Assembly (NCBI RefSeq): GCF_036607905.1 | Contig: NZ_CP144555.1 | Location: forward strand, 4,960,001 to 5,024,000 | Reading direction: 5' to 3' | Source of the DNA: Streptomyces sp. SCSIO 75703 | GTDB taxonomy: Bacteria; Actinomycetota; Actinomycetes; Streptomycetales; Streptomycetaceae | Length of the DNA: 64,000 nucleotides | In this document: one piece after another, positions 36,002 through 47,500 of the stretch | Position numbering within the stretch: the first letter of the stretch is position 1 | Layout: every line of letters starts with the position of its first letter | The notes under the pieces: model-generated | The model's input: the letters and a program-made list of their open reading frames with translations, nothing else | What the model was told of the DNA's origin: nothing | Database searches by the model: none | Made by a program: the position numbers and the translations under genes

Positions 36002-37702
36002 ATGAGCCAGCAGCACTCAGCCGCCCCGGCCCCGACTCCCCAGACCGCCCCGGCCCCCACCACGGTCGCCGAGCGCCCCGACTGGTGGCGCGACGCGGTG
36101 ATCTACCAGGTCTACCCCCGCAGCTTCGCCGACGCCGACGGCGACGGCATGGGCGACCTGGAGGGCATCCGCAGCCGCCTGCCCTACCTGCGCGACCTCG
36201 GCGTGGACGCCGTGTGGCTCAGTCCCTTCTACGCCTCGCCCCAGGCCGACGCCGGCTACGACGTCGCCGACTACCGCGCCGTCGACCCCATGTTCGGCAC
36301 CCTCCCGGACGCCGACGCGCTGATCCGCGAGGCCCACCGGCTGGGCCTGCGCATCATCGTCGACCTGGTCCCCAACCACTCCTCCGACCAGCACGACTGG
36401 TTCCGGCAGGCCGTCGCCGAGGGCCCCGGCTCGCCGCTGCGCGAGCGCTACCACTTCCGCCCCGGCAAGGGACCCGACGGCGAACTCCCCCCCAACGACT
36501 GGGAGTCCATCTTCGGCGGCCCCGCCTGGACCCGGGTCACCGAGCCCGACGGCACGCCGGGGGAGTGGTACCTGCACCTCTTCGCCCCCGAACAGCCCGA
36601 CTTCAACTGGGAACACCCCGCCGTCGGCGACGAGTTCCGCTCCATCCTGCGCTTCTGGCTCGACATGGGCGTCGACGGCTTCCGCATCGACGTGGCGCAC
36701 GGCATGGTCAAGGCCGACGGCCTGCCCGACCTGGGCTCCCACGAGCAGCTCAAACTGCTCGGCAACGACGTCATGCCCTTCTTCGACCAGGACGGCGTCC
36801 ACGACATCTACCGCCAGTGGCGCCGCATCCTCGACGAGTACGACGGCGAGCGGATCTTCGTCGCCGAGGCGTGGACCCCGACCGTCGAGCGCACCGCCCA
36901 CTACGTGCGCCCCGACGAACTGCACCAGGCGTTCAACTTCCAGTACCTGGGCACCTACTGGGACGCCGCCGAACTGCGCTCCGTCATCGACCGCACCCTG
37001 GACGCGATGCGCCCGGTCGGCGCCCCGGCCACCTGGGTGCTCTCCAACCACGACGTCACCCGGCACGCCACCCGCTTCGCCAACCCGCCCGGCCTCGGCA
37101 CCCAGATCCGGCGGGCCGGCGACCGGGAACTCGGCCTGCGCCGGGCCCGCGCGGCGACCCTGCTGATGCTGGCGCTGCCCGGCTCGGCCTACGTCTACCA
37201 GGGCGAGGAACTGGGCCTGCCGGACGTCGTCGACCTGCCCGACGAGGTGCGCCAGGACCCGGCGTACTTCCGCGGCGCCGGGCAGGACGGCTTCCGCGAC
37301 GGCTGCCGGGTGCCGATCCCGTGGACGCGCGGGGGCGGCTCGTACGGCTTCGGCGAGGGCGGGAGCTGGCTGCCGCAGCCGGCCGAGTGGGGTGAGCTGA
37401 GCGTGGAGGCGCAGACCGGCGTCGCCGGCTCCACGCTGGAGCTGTACCGCGCCGCGCTGGCGCTGCGCCGCGAGCACCCCGCGCTGGGGGCCGGGGACGC
37501 GGTGGAGTGGCTGCCGTCGGCCGAGGGCGTCCTCGCCTTCCGGCGCGGGGAGTTCGTGTGCGTCGCCAACACCACGTCCGGGCCGGTCGAGGTGGCGGCC
37601 CCGGGGCGGCTGCTGCTCGCGAGCGGCGAGGTGACCGGGACGGGGGGCTCGGTGACGGTGCCGGGCGACACCACGGCCTGGTGGACCGCCGACCGCGCCT
37701 GA
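36002..37702 (+). CDS. aglA: Alpha-glucosidase, GH13 family
   Basis: Cytoplasmic glycoside hydrolase of 566 residues, no signal peptide, that splits glucose units from imported maltodextrins. The GH13 conserved regions are all present: DLVPNHSS (I), GFRIDVAHGM with the Asp nucleophile (II), IFVAEAWTP with the Glu acid/base (III) and LSNHDVTRH with the third Asp (IV). The end is a beta-domain ending VPGDTTAWWTADRA. It lies 110 bases after malG with a weak AAGGA before the ATG, and a strong terminator about 85 bases past its stop closes the operon. Confidence 0.93.
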   Translation: MSQQHSAAPAPTPQTAPAPTTVAERPDWWRDAVIYQVYPRSFADADGDGMGDLEGIRSRLPYLRDLGVDAVWLSPFYASPQADAGYDVADYRAVDPMFGTLPDADALIREAHRLGLRIIVDLVPNHSSDQHDWFRQAVAEGPGSPLRERYHFRPGKGPDGELPPNDWESIFGGPAWTRVTEPDGTPGEWYLHLFAPEQPDFNWEHPAVGDEFRSILRFWLDMGVDGFRIDVAHGMVKADGLPDLGSHEQLKLLGNDVMPFFDQDGVHDIYRQWRRILDEYDGERIFVAEAWTPTVERTAHYVRPDELHQAFNFQYLGTYWDAAELRSVIDRTLDAMRPVGAPATWVLSNHDVTRHATRFANPPGLGTQIRRAGDRELGLRRARAATLLMLALPGSAYVYQGEELGLPDVVDLPDEVRQDPAYFRGAGQDGFRDGCRVPIPWTRGGGSYGFGEGGSWLPQPAEWGELSVEAQTGVAGSTLELYRAALALRREHPALGAGDAVEWLPSAEGVLAFRRGEFVCVANTTSGPVEVAAPGRLLLASGEVTGTGGSVTVPGDTTAWWTADRA

Positions 37703-37786
37703 CCGGCCTCCGGCAACCGACCTGCCTCCGGCACCGACCTGCCTCCGGAGGCGAGGCGCCCGGTGGCGAGGCGCCCGGTGGCGACG
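37703..37786. repeat. Two short tandem-repeat arrays after aglA
   Basis: CCTCCGGCAACCGACCTG is followed by a 17-base variant of itself and a third partial copy (from about 37709). Then GGCGAGGCGCCCGGT occurs twice in a row (about 37751-37780) with a partial third copy. The repeats fill the space up to the terminator. Confidence 0.6.
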
Positions 37787-37824
37787 GCCGGTGGCGGCCC
37801 CGAGATGCCGGGGCCGCCACCGGC
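37787..37824 (+). terminator. Terminator of the mal operon
   Basis: GCCGGTGGCGGCCCC and GGGGCCGCCACCGGC form a perfect 15-base stem with an 8-base loop, 85 bases after the aglA stop and before the aml promoter. Confidence 0.85.
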
Positions 37825-37882
37825 AACCGGCGCCCGCCCGCGGGGCGTCGGTGAGAAATCCGGACGGATTCGGTTCGGCCCG

Positions 37883-37950
37883 CTGCCTTTCCGGCGGCGG
37901 GCCTCTACCATCTGCGTCACCGCAAGATTTCTGAAGGTTGCAGCAAGAAT
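37883..37950 (+). promoter_or_regulatory. aml promoter with MalR operator
   Basis: CTGCCT (37883-37888) and TACCAT (37906-37911), 17 bases apart, are plausible -35 and -10 boxes. Directly downstream GCAAG (37922), TTGCAGCAAG (about 37938-37947) are half-sites of the CTTGCNG type read on the minus strand. A repressor there would block the first bases of the transcript. Confidence 0.68.
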
Positions 37951-38011
37951 CCTCAGAAGTCCGCGGCTCCCCACGAGCCCGTCCGTGTCCACGACGGAGA
38001 AGGAGCCCCAC

Positions 38012-39388
38012 ATGGCCCGCAGAGCCCTGCTCGGGGCGGCAGCCCTCGCCGCCGCCGCTTCCCTTGTCATGAACCCGACTAGCGCACAGGCGTCCCCGCC
38101 CGGCGACAAGGACGTCACCGCCGTCCTCTTCGAGTGGGACTTCGCCTCCGTCGCCCGCGAGTGCGCCACCGCGCTCGGCCCGGCCGGCTACGGATACGTC
38201 CAGGTCTCCCCGCCCGCCGAGCACATACAGGGCTCCCAGTGGTGGACCTCGTACCAGCCGGTCAGCTACAAGATCGCCGGGCGCCTCGGCGACCGCGACG
38301 CCTTCCGCTCCATGGTCGGCACCTGCCACGGGGCGGGCGTGAAGGTCGTCGTCGACACGGTCGTCAACCACATGTCGGCGGGCAGCGGCACCGGCACCGG
38401 CGGCTCCCCGTACACGAAGTACGACTACCCCGGGCTGTACTCGCGCCCCGACTTCGACGACTGCACCGCCGAGATCACCGACTACCGGGACCGCTGGAAC
38501 GTCCAGCACTGCGAACTGGTCGGCCTCGCCGACCTGGACACCGGCGAGGAACACGTCCGCGGCGCCATCGCCGGGTACATGAACGACCTGCTCTCCCTCG
38601 GCGTGGACGGCTTCCGCATCGACGCCGCCAAGCACATGCCCGCCGACGACCTCGCGAACATCAAGTCCCGCCTCACCCGGCCCGCCGCCTACTGGAAGCA
38701 GGAGGTGATCTTCGGCGCCGGCGAGGCGGTCCAGCCCACCGAGTACACGGGCAACGGCGACGTGCAGGAGTTCCGCTACGCCTACGACCTCAAGCGGGTC
38801 CTGACCTCCGAGAAGCTCGCCTACCTGAAGAACTACGGCGAGGGCTGGGGGTACCTGAACGGCTCCGGCGCCGCCGTCTTCGTCGACAACCACGACACCG
38901 AGCGCAACGGTTCCACGCTCAGCTACAAGAACGGCGCCGACTACACCCTCGCCAACGTCTTCATGCTCGCCTGGCCCTACGGCGCCCCCGACGTCCACTC
39001 CGGCTACGAGTGGTCAGACTCCGACGCCGGGCCGCCCAACGGCGGCCGGGTGAACGCCTGCTGGCAGGACGGCTGGAAGTGCCAGCACGCCTGGCCGGAG
39101 ATCCGGTCCATGGTCGGCTTCCGCAACGCCACCCGAGGGCAGGCGGTGACCGACTGGTGGGACAACGGGAACAACGCCATCGCCTTCGGCCGCGGCGACC
39201 GGGGCTTCGTCGCGCTCAACCACGAGACGGGCCCGCTGACCCGCACCTTCCAGACCTCCCTGCCCGCCGGCACCTACTGCGACGTGCAGGGCGGCGGAAC
39301 CGTGGCCGTGGACGGCTCGGGCCGCTTCACCGCCACCCTGGGCGCGAACACCGCGCTCGCGCTGCACGCCGGCCGCTCCTCCTGCTGA
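38012..39388 (+). CDS. aml: Secreted alpha-amylase, GH13 family
   Basis: Extracellular endo-amylase of 458 residues, typical for streptomycete Aml. The signal peptide ends near residue 28 (AQA). Conserved regions: VVVDTVVNHMS (I), GFRIDAAKHM with the nucleophile (II), EVIFGAGEAVQ with the acid/base Glu (III) and FVDNHDTERN (IV). A C-terminal all-beta domain ends in a cysteine (RSSC). There is no starch-binding module. GAGAAGGAG precedes the ATG. It has its own promoter and MalR-type site, so it is part of the maltodextrin regulon but not of the mal operon. Confidence 0.95.
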   Translation: MARRALLGAAALAAAASLVMNPTSAQASPPGDKDVTAVLFEWDFASVARECATALGPAGYGYVQVSPPAEHIQGSQWWTSYQPVSYKIAGRLGDRDAFRSMVGTCHGAGVKVVVDTVVNHMSAGSGTGTGGSPYTKYDYPGLYSRPDFDDCTAEITDYRDRWNVQHCELVGLADLDTGEEHVRGAIAGYMNDLLSLGVDGFRIDAAKHMPADDLANIKSRLTRPAAYWKQEVIFGAGEAVQPTEYTGNGDVQEFRYAYDLKRVLTSEKLAYLKNYGEGWGYLNGSGAAVFVDNHDTERNGSTLSYKNGADYTLANVFMLAWPYGAPDVHSGYEWSDSDAGPPNGGRVNACWQDGWKCQHAWPEIRSMVGFRNATRGQAVTDWWDNGNNAIAFGRGDRGFVALNHETGPLTRTFQTSLPAGTYCDVQGGGTVAVDGSGRFTATLGANTALALHAGRSSC

Positions 39389-39400
39389 ACGGGCCTGTCA

Positions 39401-39471
39401 CGCAAGGGCAGTGAAAAATCTTGCCGATGTTTCCACGGCCCTTGCTGCAAGCCTTGCGGCGGCGCTACGGT
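39401..39471 (+). promoter_or_regulatory. pulA promoter with MalR operator cluster
   Basis: CTTGCCG (39420), the palindrome CTTGCTGCAAG (39441-39451) and CTTGCGG (39453) lie upstream of TACGGT (39466-39471), a likely -10. TTGCTG at 39442 would be the -35 with an 18-base spacer, so the palindrome overlaps it and a bound MalR would shut the promoter off. Confidence 0.78.
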
Positions 39472-39583
39472 CACGCCGGGCGCCGCCGCGCCCCCAACCC
39501 CCCACCCCGCCCCACCCCGTTCGCCTCTCCGCCCCGTCACCCCGAAGCCCGGCCCGACCGAGCCGTGAGCGCAAGGAGCCCCC

Positions 39584-42328
<2,745 letters not shown>

Positions 42329-42679
42329 CGGCCGCGCGCCGCGGTGAGGCCGAGCCCTGCCGTTCACCCACGGGAGGGCTCGTGCCGCGGAGCACCGCCG
42401 GCCACCCGGCGCCGTGCGCCGACGCCTTCGACCGGCCCGCGTTCGCGAGGGCGGCGCCGCACATCGCGGACGCCGGCCTTGCGGTCGCCGGGCCGGCGAC
42501 GTGGATGGGGCGCTGCTCGCGGGAACGCGGGCCGGAGCGAGGAGAGGAAGGCGCGGGCTGTCCGGCGCCGTCGTGGAGCTGCCGCGCGCACGCGTGTGCC
42601 CCGCGGGCGGCGCCGTCCGCCACCTCTTCGCCGAGGTCCGCGACCTCGACCCGTCCTGCCGGTCGGCCGAGGGCCGAGG
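42329..42679. other. Gene-poor spacer after pulA
   Basis: About 350 bases with open frames but none that I recognise. A frame from a GTG near 42381 would encode AFDRPAFARAAPHIADAG and other Ala/Arg-rich sequence, and could be a decayed gene. I cannot assign it. The pulA terminator is probably here too, but I see no convincing hairpin. Confidence 0.4.
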
Positions 42680-43372
42680 TCAGGCGGCGGCCGGCCCGGT
42701 GATCCGGGCGATCAGCGCGTCCAGCGGGCCGCCGGGCGGCTCCTCGGCGAGGACGCGGCCGAGCAGCGCGCCCATCTCCTCGTCGAAGGAGGCGCTGACC
42801 GCGAGCAGCGCCGCGAAGTCGTACACGAGCTGCACCTCCAGTTCGCCGCGCGGCACCCGCCGGCCGTCCAGCCAGATCAGCGCCGTCGACTCGGCCAGCG
42901 AGATCCACGAGCGCACGACCAACTCCAGCCGCGCGGGCGGCTCCTCCACGTCCAGGTGCGAAAGGACCTGGACGTACGCGGCCTGCCGTACGGAGTCGAC
43001 GAGCGCGTTCGTGGTGGACGAGCCGACCGCCGGGCCGCCGCGCATCAGGGCGGAGAAACCGGGGCCGTGCTCGTCCACGAAGGCGAAGTAGCGGCGCATC
43101 ACCCGCAGCAGCCGGGCCCCCAGGGGGCCCTCGCGCGGCTCCTCGAACCGGCCCGCCAGGTCATCCGAGGCGCGTCTCAACGCGGCCTCGTACAGGCTGA
43201 GTTTGCCGGGGAAGTAGTGGTAGACGAGCGGGCGTGAGATGCCCGCGGCGGACGCTATCTCGTCGATGGAGACCTCGTCGGGCGAGCGGCGGCTGAAGAG
43301 TTCGAGCGCGACGCCGATGAGTTGCCGCCGCCGTTCCTCGACGCCCATTCTGCGGCGTACCCCGGTGCTCAT
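42680..43372 (-). CDS. TetR-family transcriptional regulator
   Basis: Repressor-type protein of 230 residues. The N-terminal helix-turn-helix is DEVSIDEIASAAGISRPLVYHYFPGKLSLYEAAL in family pattern (about 32-65), followed by an all-helical effector domain with ALMRGGPAVGSSTTNALVD. It lies 57 bases behind the ferredoxin-type reductase gene on the same strand, so it may control that gene, as is common for TetR regulators next to their target. Confidence 0.9.
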   Translation of the reverse strand: MSTGVRRRMGVEERRRQLIGVALELFSRRSPDEVSIDEIASAAGISRPLVYHYFPGKLSLYEAALRRASDDLAGRFEEPREGPLGARLLRVMRRYFAFVDEHGPGFSALMRGGPAVGSSTTNALVDSVRQAAYVQVLSHLDVEEPPARLELVVRSWISLAESTALIWLDGRRVPRGELEVQLVYDFAALLAVSASFDEEMGALLGRVLAEEPPGGPLDALIARITGPAAA

Positions 43373-43392
43373 ACGAACACCTTACCGATTGA

Positions 43393-43416
43393 ATCCAGCC
43401 TCCGAACGGGCTGGAT
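43393..43416. other. Hairpin between the reductase and tetR genes
   Basis: ATCCAGCC and GGCTGGAT form a perfect 8-base stem with an 8-base loop. It lies between the two genes and may be a terminator of the reductase gene or a tetR operator. Confidence 0.45.
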
Positions 43417-43429
43417 CGCGCATCGATGT

Positions 43430-44494
43430 TCACAAGTCCAGCACCAGCCGCCCATTTCGCGCACGGGAGACACAGATGAGCATCGAGTCCCCCCGCTCCG
43501 CGTCGGTCAGCAACTCGTCCCGGTGGTCGATCTCGCCCTCCAGCACCCGTTGCTGGCAGGTCCCGCACCAGCCCTGCTCGCAGGAGTAGGGGGTGTCCGG
43601 CAGTTCCTCGCGGACCGCCGCCAGTACGGAGGTGCCGGCGGGCACGGCCACCGTGCGCCCGCTGCGCCGCAGTTCGACCTCCACGTCCGTGTCGCCGTCG
43701 GCCGTCAGCACGGGCGTGAACCGCTCCAGGTGCGGGGTGACGCCCTCGGGCAGCCGCTCGGTCACGGCCGCCATCAGCCCCTCGGGGCCGCAGCAGTAGA
43801 CGGCGGCGCCCTCCGGGAGGTCCGCGAGGAACGCGTCGAGCGGGGGCCGGCCCTCCTCGTCCTCGGCGACCACGGTGACCCGGCCGCGGTCCCCGTCCAG
43901 CTTCCGGACCTCCTCCAGGAAGGGCATCGAGGCCCGCGTCCGGCCGCCGTACAGCAGCCGCCAGTCGGCGTCCTCCGGCAGGGCGCGCAGCATCGGCAGC
44001 AGGGGCGTGATGCCGATGCCGCCCGCGACGAAGACGTAGGAGGGGGCCGCCTCGACGAGCGGGAAGCGGTTGCGCGGCCCGCGCACCTCCAGCTCCATCG
44101 CCTCCCGCACCTGTTCGTGCACCTCGCGCGAACCGCCCCGGCCGTCCGCCACCAGCCGGGCGGCGACGGTGTACGACGAGGTGTCCTCCGGGTCCCCGCA
44201 CAGCGAGTACGACCGGGCCAGGCCCGAGGGCAGCACCAGGTCCAGGTGGGCCCCGGGCTCCCAGCGTGGCAGGTCGTGTCCCTCCAGCCGGATCAGGACG
44301 ACCCCGTCGGCGATCCGCTCGTGCGCCGTCACCAGCAGCGTCAGCGGCCGGGCGGCCCGCGGCGCGAGCGCCGGGGCGCCGCCCCCGCCCCGGGCGTCAC
44401 GGGCCCGGCCGCGCATCACCCGCCAGGCGATCACCCCGACCCCGGCGACCACGACCAGAGCCCTCACCGTCGACGACCTCGGCTTGTCAGACAT
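43430..44494 (-). CDS. FAD/[2Fe-2S] oxidoreductase (PDR/VanB-type) with N-terminal membrane helix
   Basis: Electron-transfer protein of 354 residues. An N-terminal helix (about 10-25) may anchor it. It then has a flavin-binding barrel with LARSYSLCGDP (RxYS motif), an NAD domain with FVAGGIGITPLLPML and YCCGPEGLM, and a C-terminal plant-type ferredoxin domain with CEQGWCGTC and a further Cys about 29 residues later (MLICVSRA). This order matches phthalate-dioxygenase-reductase-type reductases that feed electrons to an oxygenase or desaturase. No such partner is encoded nearby. Confidence 0.88.
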   Translation of the reverse strand: MSDKPRSSTVRALVVVAGVGVIAWRVMRGRARDARGGGGAPALAPRAARPLTLLVTAHERIADGVVLIRLEGHDLPRWEPGAHLDLVLPSGLARSYSLCGDPEDTSSYTVAARLVADGRGGSREVHEQVREAMELEVRGPRNRFPLVEAAPSYVFVAGGIGITPLLPMLRALPEDADWRLLYGGRTRASMPFLEEVRKLDGDRGRVTVVAEDEEGRPPLDAFLADLPEGAAVYCCGPEGLMAAVTERLPEGVTPHLERFTPVLTADGDTDVEVELRRSGRTVAVPAGTSVLAAVREELPDTPYSCEQGWCGTCQQRVLEGEIDHRDELLTDAERGDSMLICVSRARNGRLVLDL

Positions 44495-44562
44495 GGCGTC
44501 AATGTACTGGCGAGTAGCGGCGGGGAGAAGGGGTGTGCCGCATCTTGTTGACGCCAGTGTCA
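44494..44562. promoter_or_regulatory. Candidate TetR operator upstream of the reductase gene
   Basis: TGGCGTCAA (44494-44502) and TTGACGCCA (44548-44556) are perfect inverted arms about 45 bases apart. The right arm is part of a near-palindrome TGACGCCAGTGTCA (44549-44562) typical of TetR-family operators, and lies about where the reductase promoter should be. Confidence 0.55.
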
Positions 44563-44664
44563 GCTAGCGTCGGCGTCGCGTACCCCGCGCCGCGCGCGGG
44601 CGCCGGACGGGCCCCGGGCTCTGGGGTGCCGGGCGGGGCGGCCCGGTGGGCGGGGCCGGCCGGG

Positions 44665-46593
44665 TCAGCCGAGGCCGTCCAGGGTGCGGCCGTCGGGCAG
44701 GGTGGCCCGCAGCTCGGCCTTGGCGCCCTCCTCGGCCCGCGCCGTCAGGACCGGGCCCTCGGCGGAGGCGCTGACCCCGCCCGTCGCGGTGACCGCGCGG
44801 GCACCGTCGCCGCCGGCCGCGGCGAGCAGGTACCACTCCCCGCCCTCCGACTTCCAGAGCACGCCGGCCAGGACGTGGGCGTCCCGCGCGCCGCACGCCG
44901 GCACGTCCTCCGCCTTCGCCGCCACGGCGCCCGCCGGCCCGCCCGGCGTGCGGAACTGGGCCAGCACCCTCGCCCCCTCGCCGCGCCACGTCTCGGCCCG
45001 CGTGCACACCCACGAGCCGGTCCCGGCGGCTCCGGGCAGCGGCTGCGAGGCGAACTCCCAGGCGTTGACCGCGCGCACGCCCTGGCCCCGCACCGACCCC
45101 AGGGAGCAGGCGTACGGCGCCCAGGCGCGCAGGGACTCGGCCCCGGAGACGTTCTTCACGGAGCCGGGCCGGCCGGTGGTGAGGCGGGCCGGCACCAGTT
45201 CGCCGAGGTCGCTCACGACCTGGGTGCGGGAGCCGTCGGCGAGCTGGAGCGCGTTCCACGAGGTGCACGCCCCGGTGTGCTGGGCGGGGCTGGCGAGCGG
45301 CGAGGTCACCCCGTCGGTCAGCGTCAGGTCCATGGCGCCGCCGCCGGGCCGGGTGAGGTCGCGCTCGGCGGCCCCGGTGACCCAGGGCGCGGTCAGATAG
45401 CGCACGTTGCCGTCGGCCCGGTCCAGCACCAGGGCACCCGCCTCGGAGCGCGTGGCGCCGTCGGTCCGCGCGAAGTCCAGCGCGGCACCGGCCGAGCCCT
45501 CCTTGGGCTCGGCGTACCGGACGACCCGGAGACCGTCGTGGAGCAGCACCACGCGCGCGTTGCCCAGGTCCCCGGCGTACAGGAGCTGGGGCGGTCCGGC
45601 CGGGCCGCCGGTCGGCGTGCCGGGCGTCGCCGACACGTGCACGGTCTCGCCGGGGCGGGCCCACACGGCGAGGGCGCGGCGGACCAGCTCCCGGTCGCCG
45701 GTGAGGTCGCCGCGGGCCGGCCACACCGAGAAGTCGGTGCGGTCCGCGGTCCGCCACGCCGTGGGGGCGGCCTTCGTCACCCGGCCGGGGTCGAGGGCCG
45801 CCTCCGCCGCCGGGTTCTGCGCGTAGGGCGGGGCGGCGGCGCCGTCCGGCCCCCAGCCGTCGCCGGGCAGGCCGAGCAGCGCCCCACACACGACCAGCGC
45901 CGCCCCGGCGACCAGCGCCGCCTTGGTGTGCTGGCGGCGCCGCATCAGGTCGGTGGGCCGGGCCTGGAGCGTGCAGGGGTCGAACTCGGGGGAGCGCAGC
46001 AGCGCGTACGGCTCGCCCACCGCGTCGGCCTCGCGCAGCGCGGTGTCGGCGTCGGTGTCGTCGACCCCGGCGGCCGTGAGCACCTGGCGCACGTCGCCGT
46101 CCGGCAGCTTCTCCAGCCCGCGCAGCGCGTACGCCGCCCGGCCCGGCCCGGACAGGCCGGACAGCCGCTGGTCCAGGGCGAGTTCGTCCGCGCCGCCGGA
46201 CCGGGGGAAGAGCGTCAGCCCCCACACCTGGGGCAGCAGCGGGGGCAGTTGGGCCCGCCGCGGCCAGGCCCGGCGCCGCAGCGGCAGCCCCGCGGTCAGC
46301 GCCGTCCGCACGACCCGCAGGCGGACCAGCGCGTACCCGGGGTCGCCCTCGCGGCCGGCCGACTGGGCCGGGATCACGGGCGTGCGGGTGCGGTTGCGGG
46401 GCAGCGCGCGCTGGACGAGGGCGTGCGCGGTCAGCACCCGGCGCCTCCGGCCGAGGCCGGACGGCAGCACCAGGTAGGCGAGCCGGACGAGCCGGGGGTA
46501 GTGCTCGACGAGCGCGGCCTCGGCCTGCTCGACGTCGACGACCGGGTCGGCGGCGGAGGGTGCGGGGCGCGGGGCGACATCCTGTGACTGCAC
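44665..46593 (-). CDS. Membrane protein with degenerate ECF sigma-like N-terminus and large outer domain
   Basis: Protein of 642 residues starting at GTG. Residues 25-65 (AALVEHYPRLVRLAYLVLP) resemble sigma-70 region 2 of SigE-type ECF factors, and 138-190 (LDQRLSGLSGPGRAAYALRGL) resemble region 4, but the DNA-contact helices look eroded. One membrane helix (about 223-243, AALVAGAALVVCGALLGLPG) follows, then about 400 extracytoplasmic residues with six or so cysteines. The fusion is most simply a sensor that keeps a sigma-derived domain inside the cell, or a family that has lost DNA binding. I recognise the general form from streptomycetes but know no function. Confidence 0.72.
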   Translation of the reverse strand: MQSQDVAPRPAPSAADPVVDVEQAEAALVEHYPRLVRLAYLVLPSGLGRRRRVLTAHALVQRALPRNRTRTPVIPAQSAGREGDPGYALVRLRVVRTALTAGLPLRRRAWPRRAQLPPLLPQVWGLTLFPRSGGADELALDQRLSGLSGPGRAAYALRGLEKLPDGDVRQVLTAAGVDDTDADTALREADAVGEPYALLRSPEFDPCTLQARPTDLMRRRQHTKAALVAGAALVVCGALLGLPGDGWGPDGAAAPPYAQNPAAEAALDPGRVTKAAPTAWRTADRTDFSVWPARGDLTGDRELVRRALAVWARPGETVHVSATPGTPTGGPAGPPQLLYAGDLGNARVVLLHDGLRVVRYAEPKEGSAGAALDFARTDGATRSEAGALVLDRADGNVRYLTAPWVTGAAERDLTRPGGGAMDLTLTDGVTSPLASPAQHTGACTSWNALQLADGSRTQVVSDLGELVPARLTTGRPGSVKNVSGAESLRAWAPYACSLGSVRGQGVRAVNAWEFASQPLPGAAGTGSWVCTRAETWRGEGARVLAQFRTPGGPAGAVAAKAEDVPACGARDAHVLAGVLWKSEGGEWYLLAAAGGDGARAVTATGGVSASAEGPVLTARAEEGAKAELRATLPDGRTLDGLG

Positions 46594-46914
46594 GTTCAGC
46601 AGAACGAGCGAACCGGCGGTTGGTCACCCGGGGGCGCCCGCCGGGCGGGGCCGGCGCGGGGGCGCGGACGACTGGCGGCGCGGGGCGCGGGCGGGGGCCG
46701 GGGCGGCCCCGGGAGCGCGCCCGGGGCGGGTCTCGGCAGGGGCTCGCGCGGGCCGGGTGCGGCGGCCGGGCGGGGCCGGCCGGACGGACGGCGGGGGCCG
46801 GGGAGGCACCGGCGCGGGTCCGTTTGAGCATGCCGCGCCCCGCGCCCGTATCGATGTCCGGGGCCCCGCGTCCGGGGCCCCGGACGGCATTCGCCGGAAG
46901 GACCGGAGGAACCC
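46594..46914. other. GC-rich spacer without a visible gene
   Basis: About 320 bases, almost all G and C, upstream of the sigma-like membrane protein and the divergent lipoprotein gene. It must hold both promoters, but I see no clear -10 boxes or operators. Reading frames here look random. Confidence 0.4.
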
Positions 46915-47361
46915 ATGAGGCTGACCCGATCGATGCTCGCCCCGGCCGGAGCGGCGCTGGCGCTGGCGCTCGCCGGGTGCGGAACCGGTGACGGCGAGGC
47001 GGCCGTCCCCGAGACGGCGACGGGGAGCCTGGAGCACCTGGCCGCCGAGGCCGAGTGCGAGCCCGACCTGCAGACCGACGCCGACACCATCCGCCAGGCC
47101 ATCTGCGAGAGGGGCGGGGAGAAGTACGTGATCGTCACCTTCGCCACCGACCGCGGCCAGCGCGAGTGGATCAACACCGCCAAGGACTACGGCGGTTACT
47201 ACCTGGTCGGCCGCAAGTGGGTCGCGGTCGGCGAGCAGGGCCTCGTCGAGGGACTGCGCGGCCGGCTCGGCGGCGTCGTGGAACAGGGCGTCCAGCACGG
47301 CCCGGAGCACGGCGGGGGCTCCGGCCACGGCTCGGGGCAGCACGCCGGACACGGCGGCTGA
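46915..47361 (+). CDS. Small lipoprotein with His/Gly-rich tail
   Basis: Protein of 148 residues. Signal with lipobox LAGC (Cys22 predicted to be lipidated), then a compact domain with two cysteines (AECEPDL and AICERGG) and a YVIVTF--YGGYYLVGRKWVAVG beta-rich part. The C-terminal 25 residues are Gly/His-rich (HGPEHGGGSGHGSGQHAGHGG) and could bind metal ions. GGAGGA lies 5 bases before the ATG. A strong terminator follows. Function unknown. Confidence 0.82.
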   Translation: MRLTRSMLAPAGAALALALAGCGTGDGEAAVPETATGSLEHLAAEAECEPDLQTDADTIRQAICERGGEKYVIVTFATDRGQREWINTAKDYGGYYLVGRKWVAVGEQGLVEGLRGRLGGVVEQGVQHGPEHGGGSGHGSGQHAGHGG

Positions 47362-47419
47362 CGGAGACCGGCACCGGCCGACGCGCCCGGCGCGGAGGCG
47401 GGGCACGGCGGAAACGGGC

Positions 47420-47456
47420 GAGGGGCCGGTGGCGGAATCAGCGCCACCGGCCCCTC
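47420..47456. terminator. Bidirectional terminator between the lipoprotein and DUF1996 genes
   Basis: GAGGGGCCGGTGGCG and CGCCACCGGCCCCTC form a perfect 15-base stem with a 7-base loop, between two convergent genes. Confidence 0.85.
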
Positions 47457-47500
47457 CCGGCCGTACGGCCCCCGTGCCGCTCAGGGGGCCACGACCGCGA

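Noticed and set aside
42381..42679. Possible short gene after pulA
   Set aside because: The frame has no clear ribosome site, contains no motif that I recognise, and switching frames does not give a better protein. It may be decay, but a pseudogene call is unsupported.
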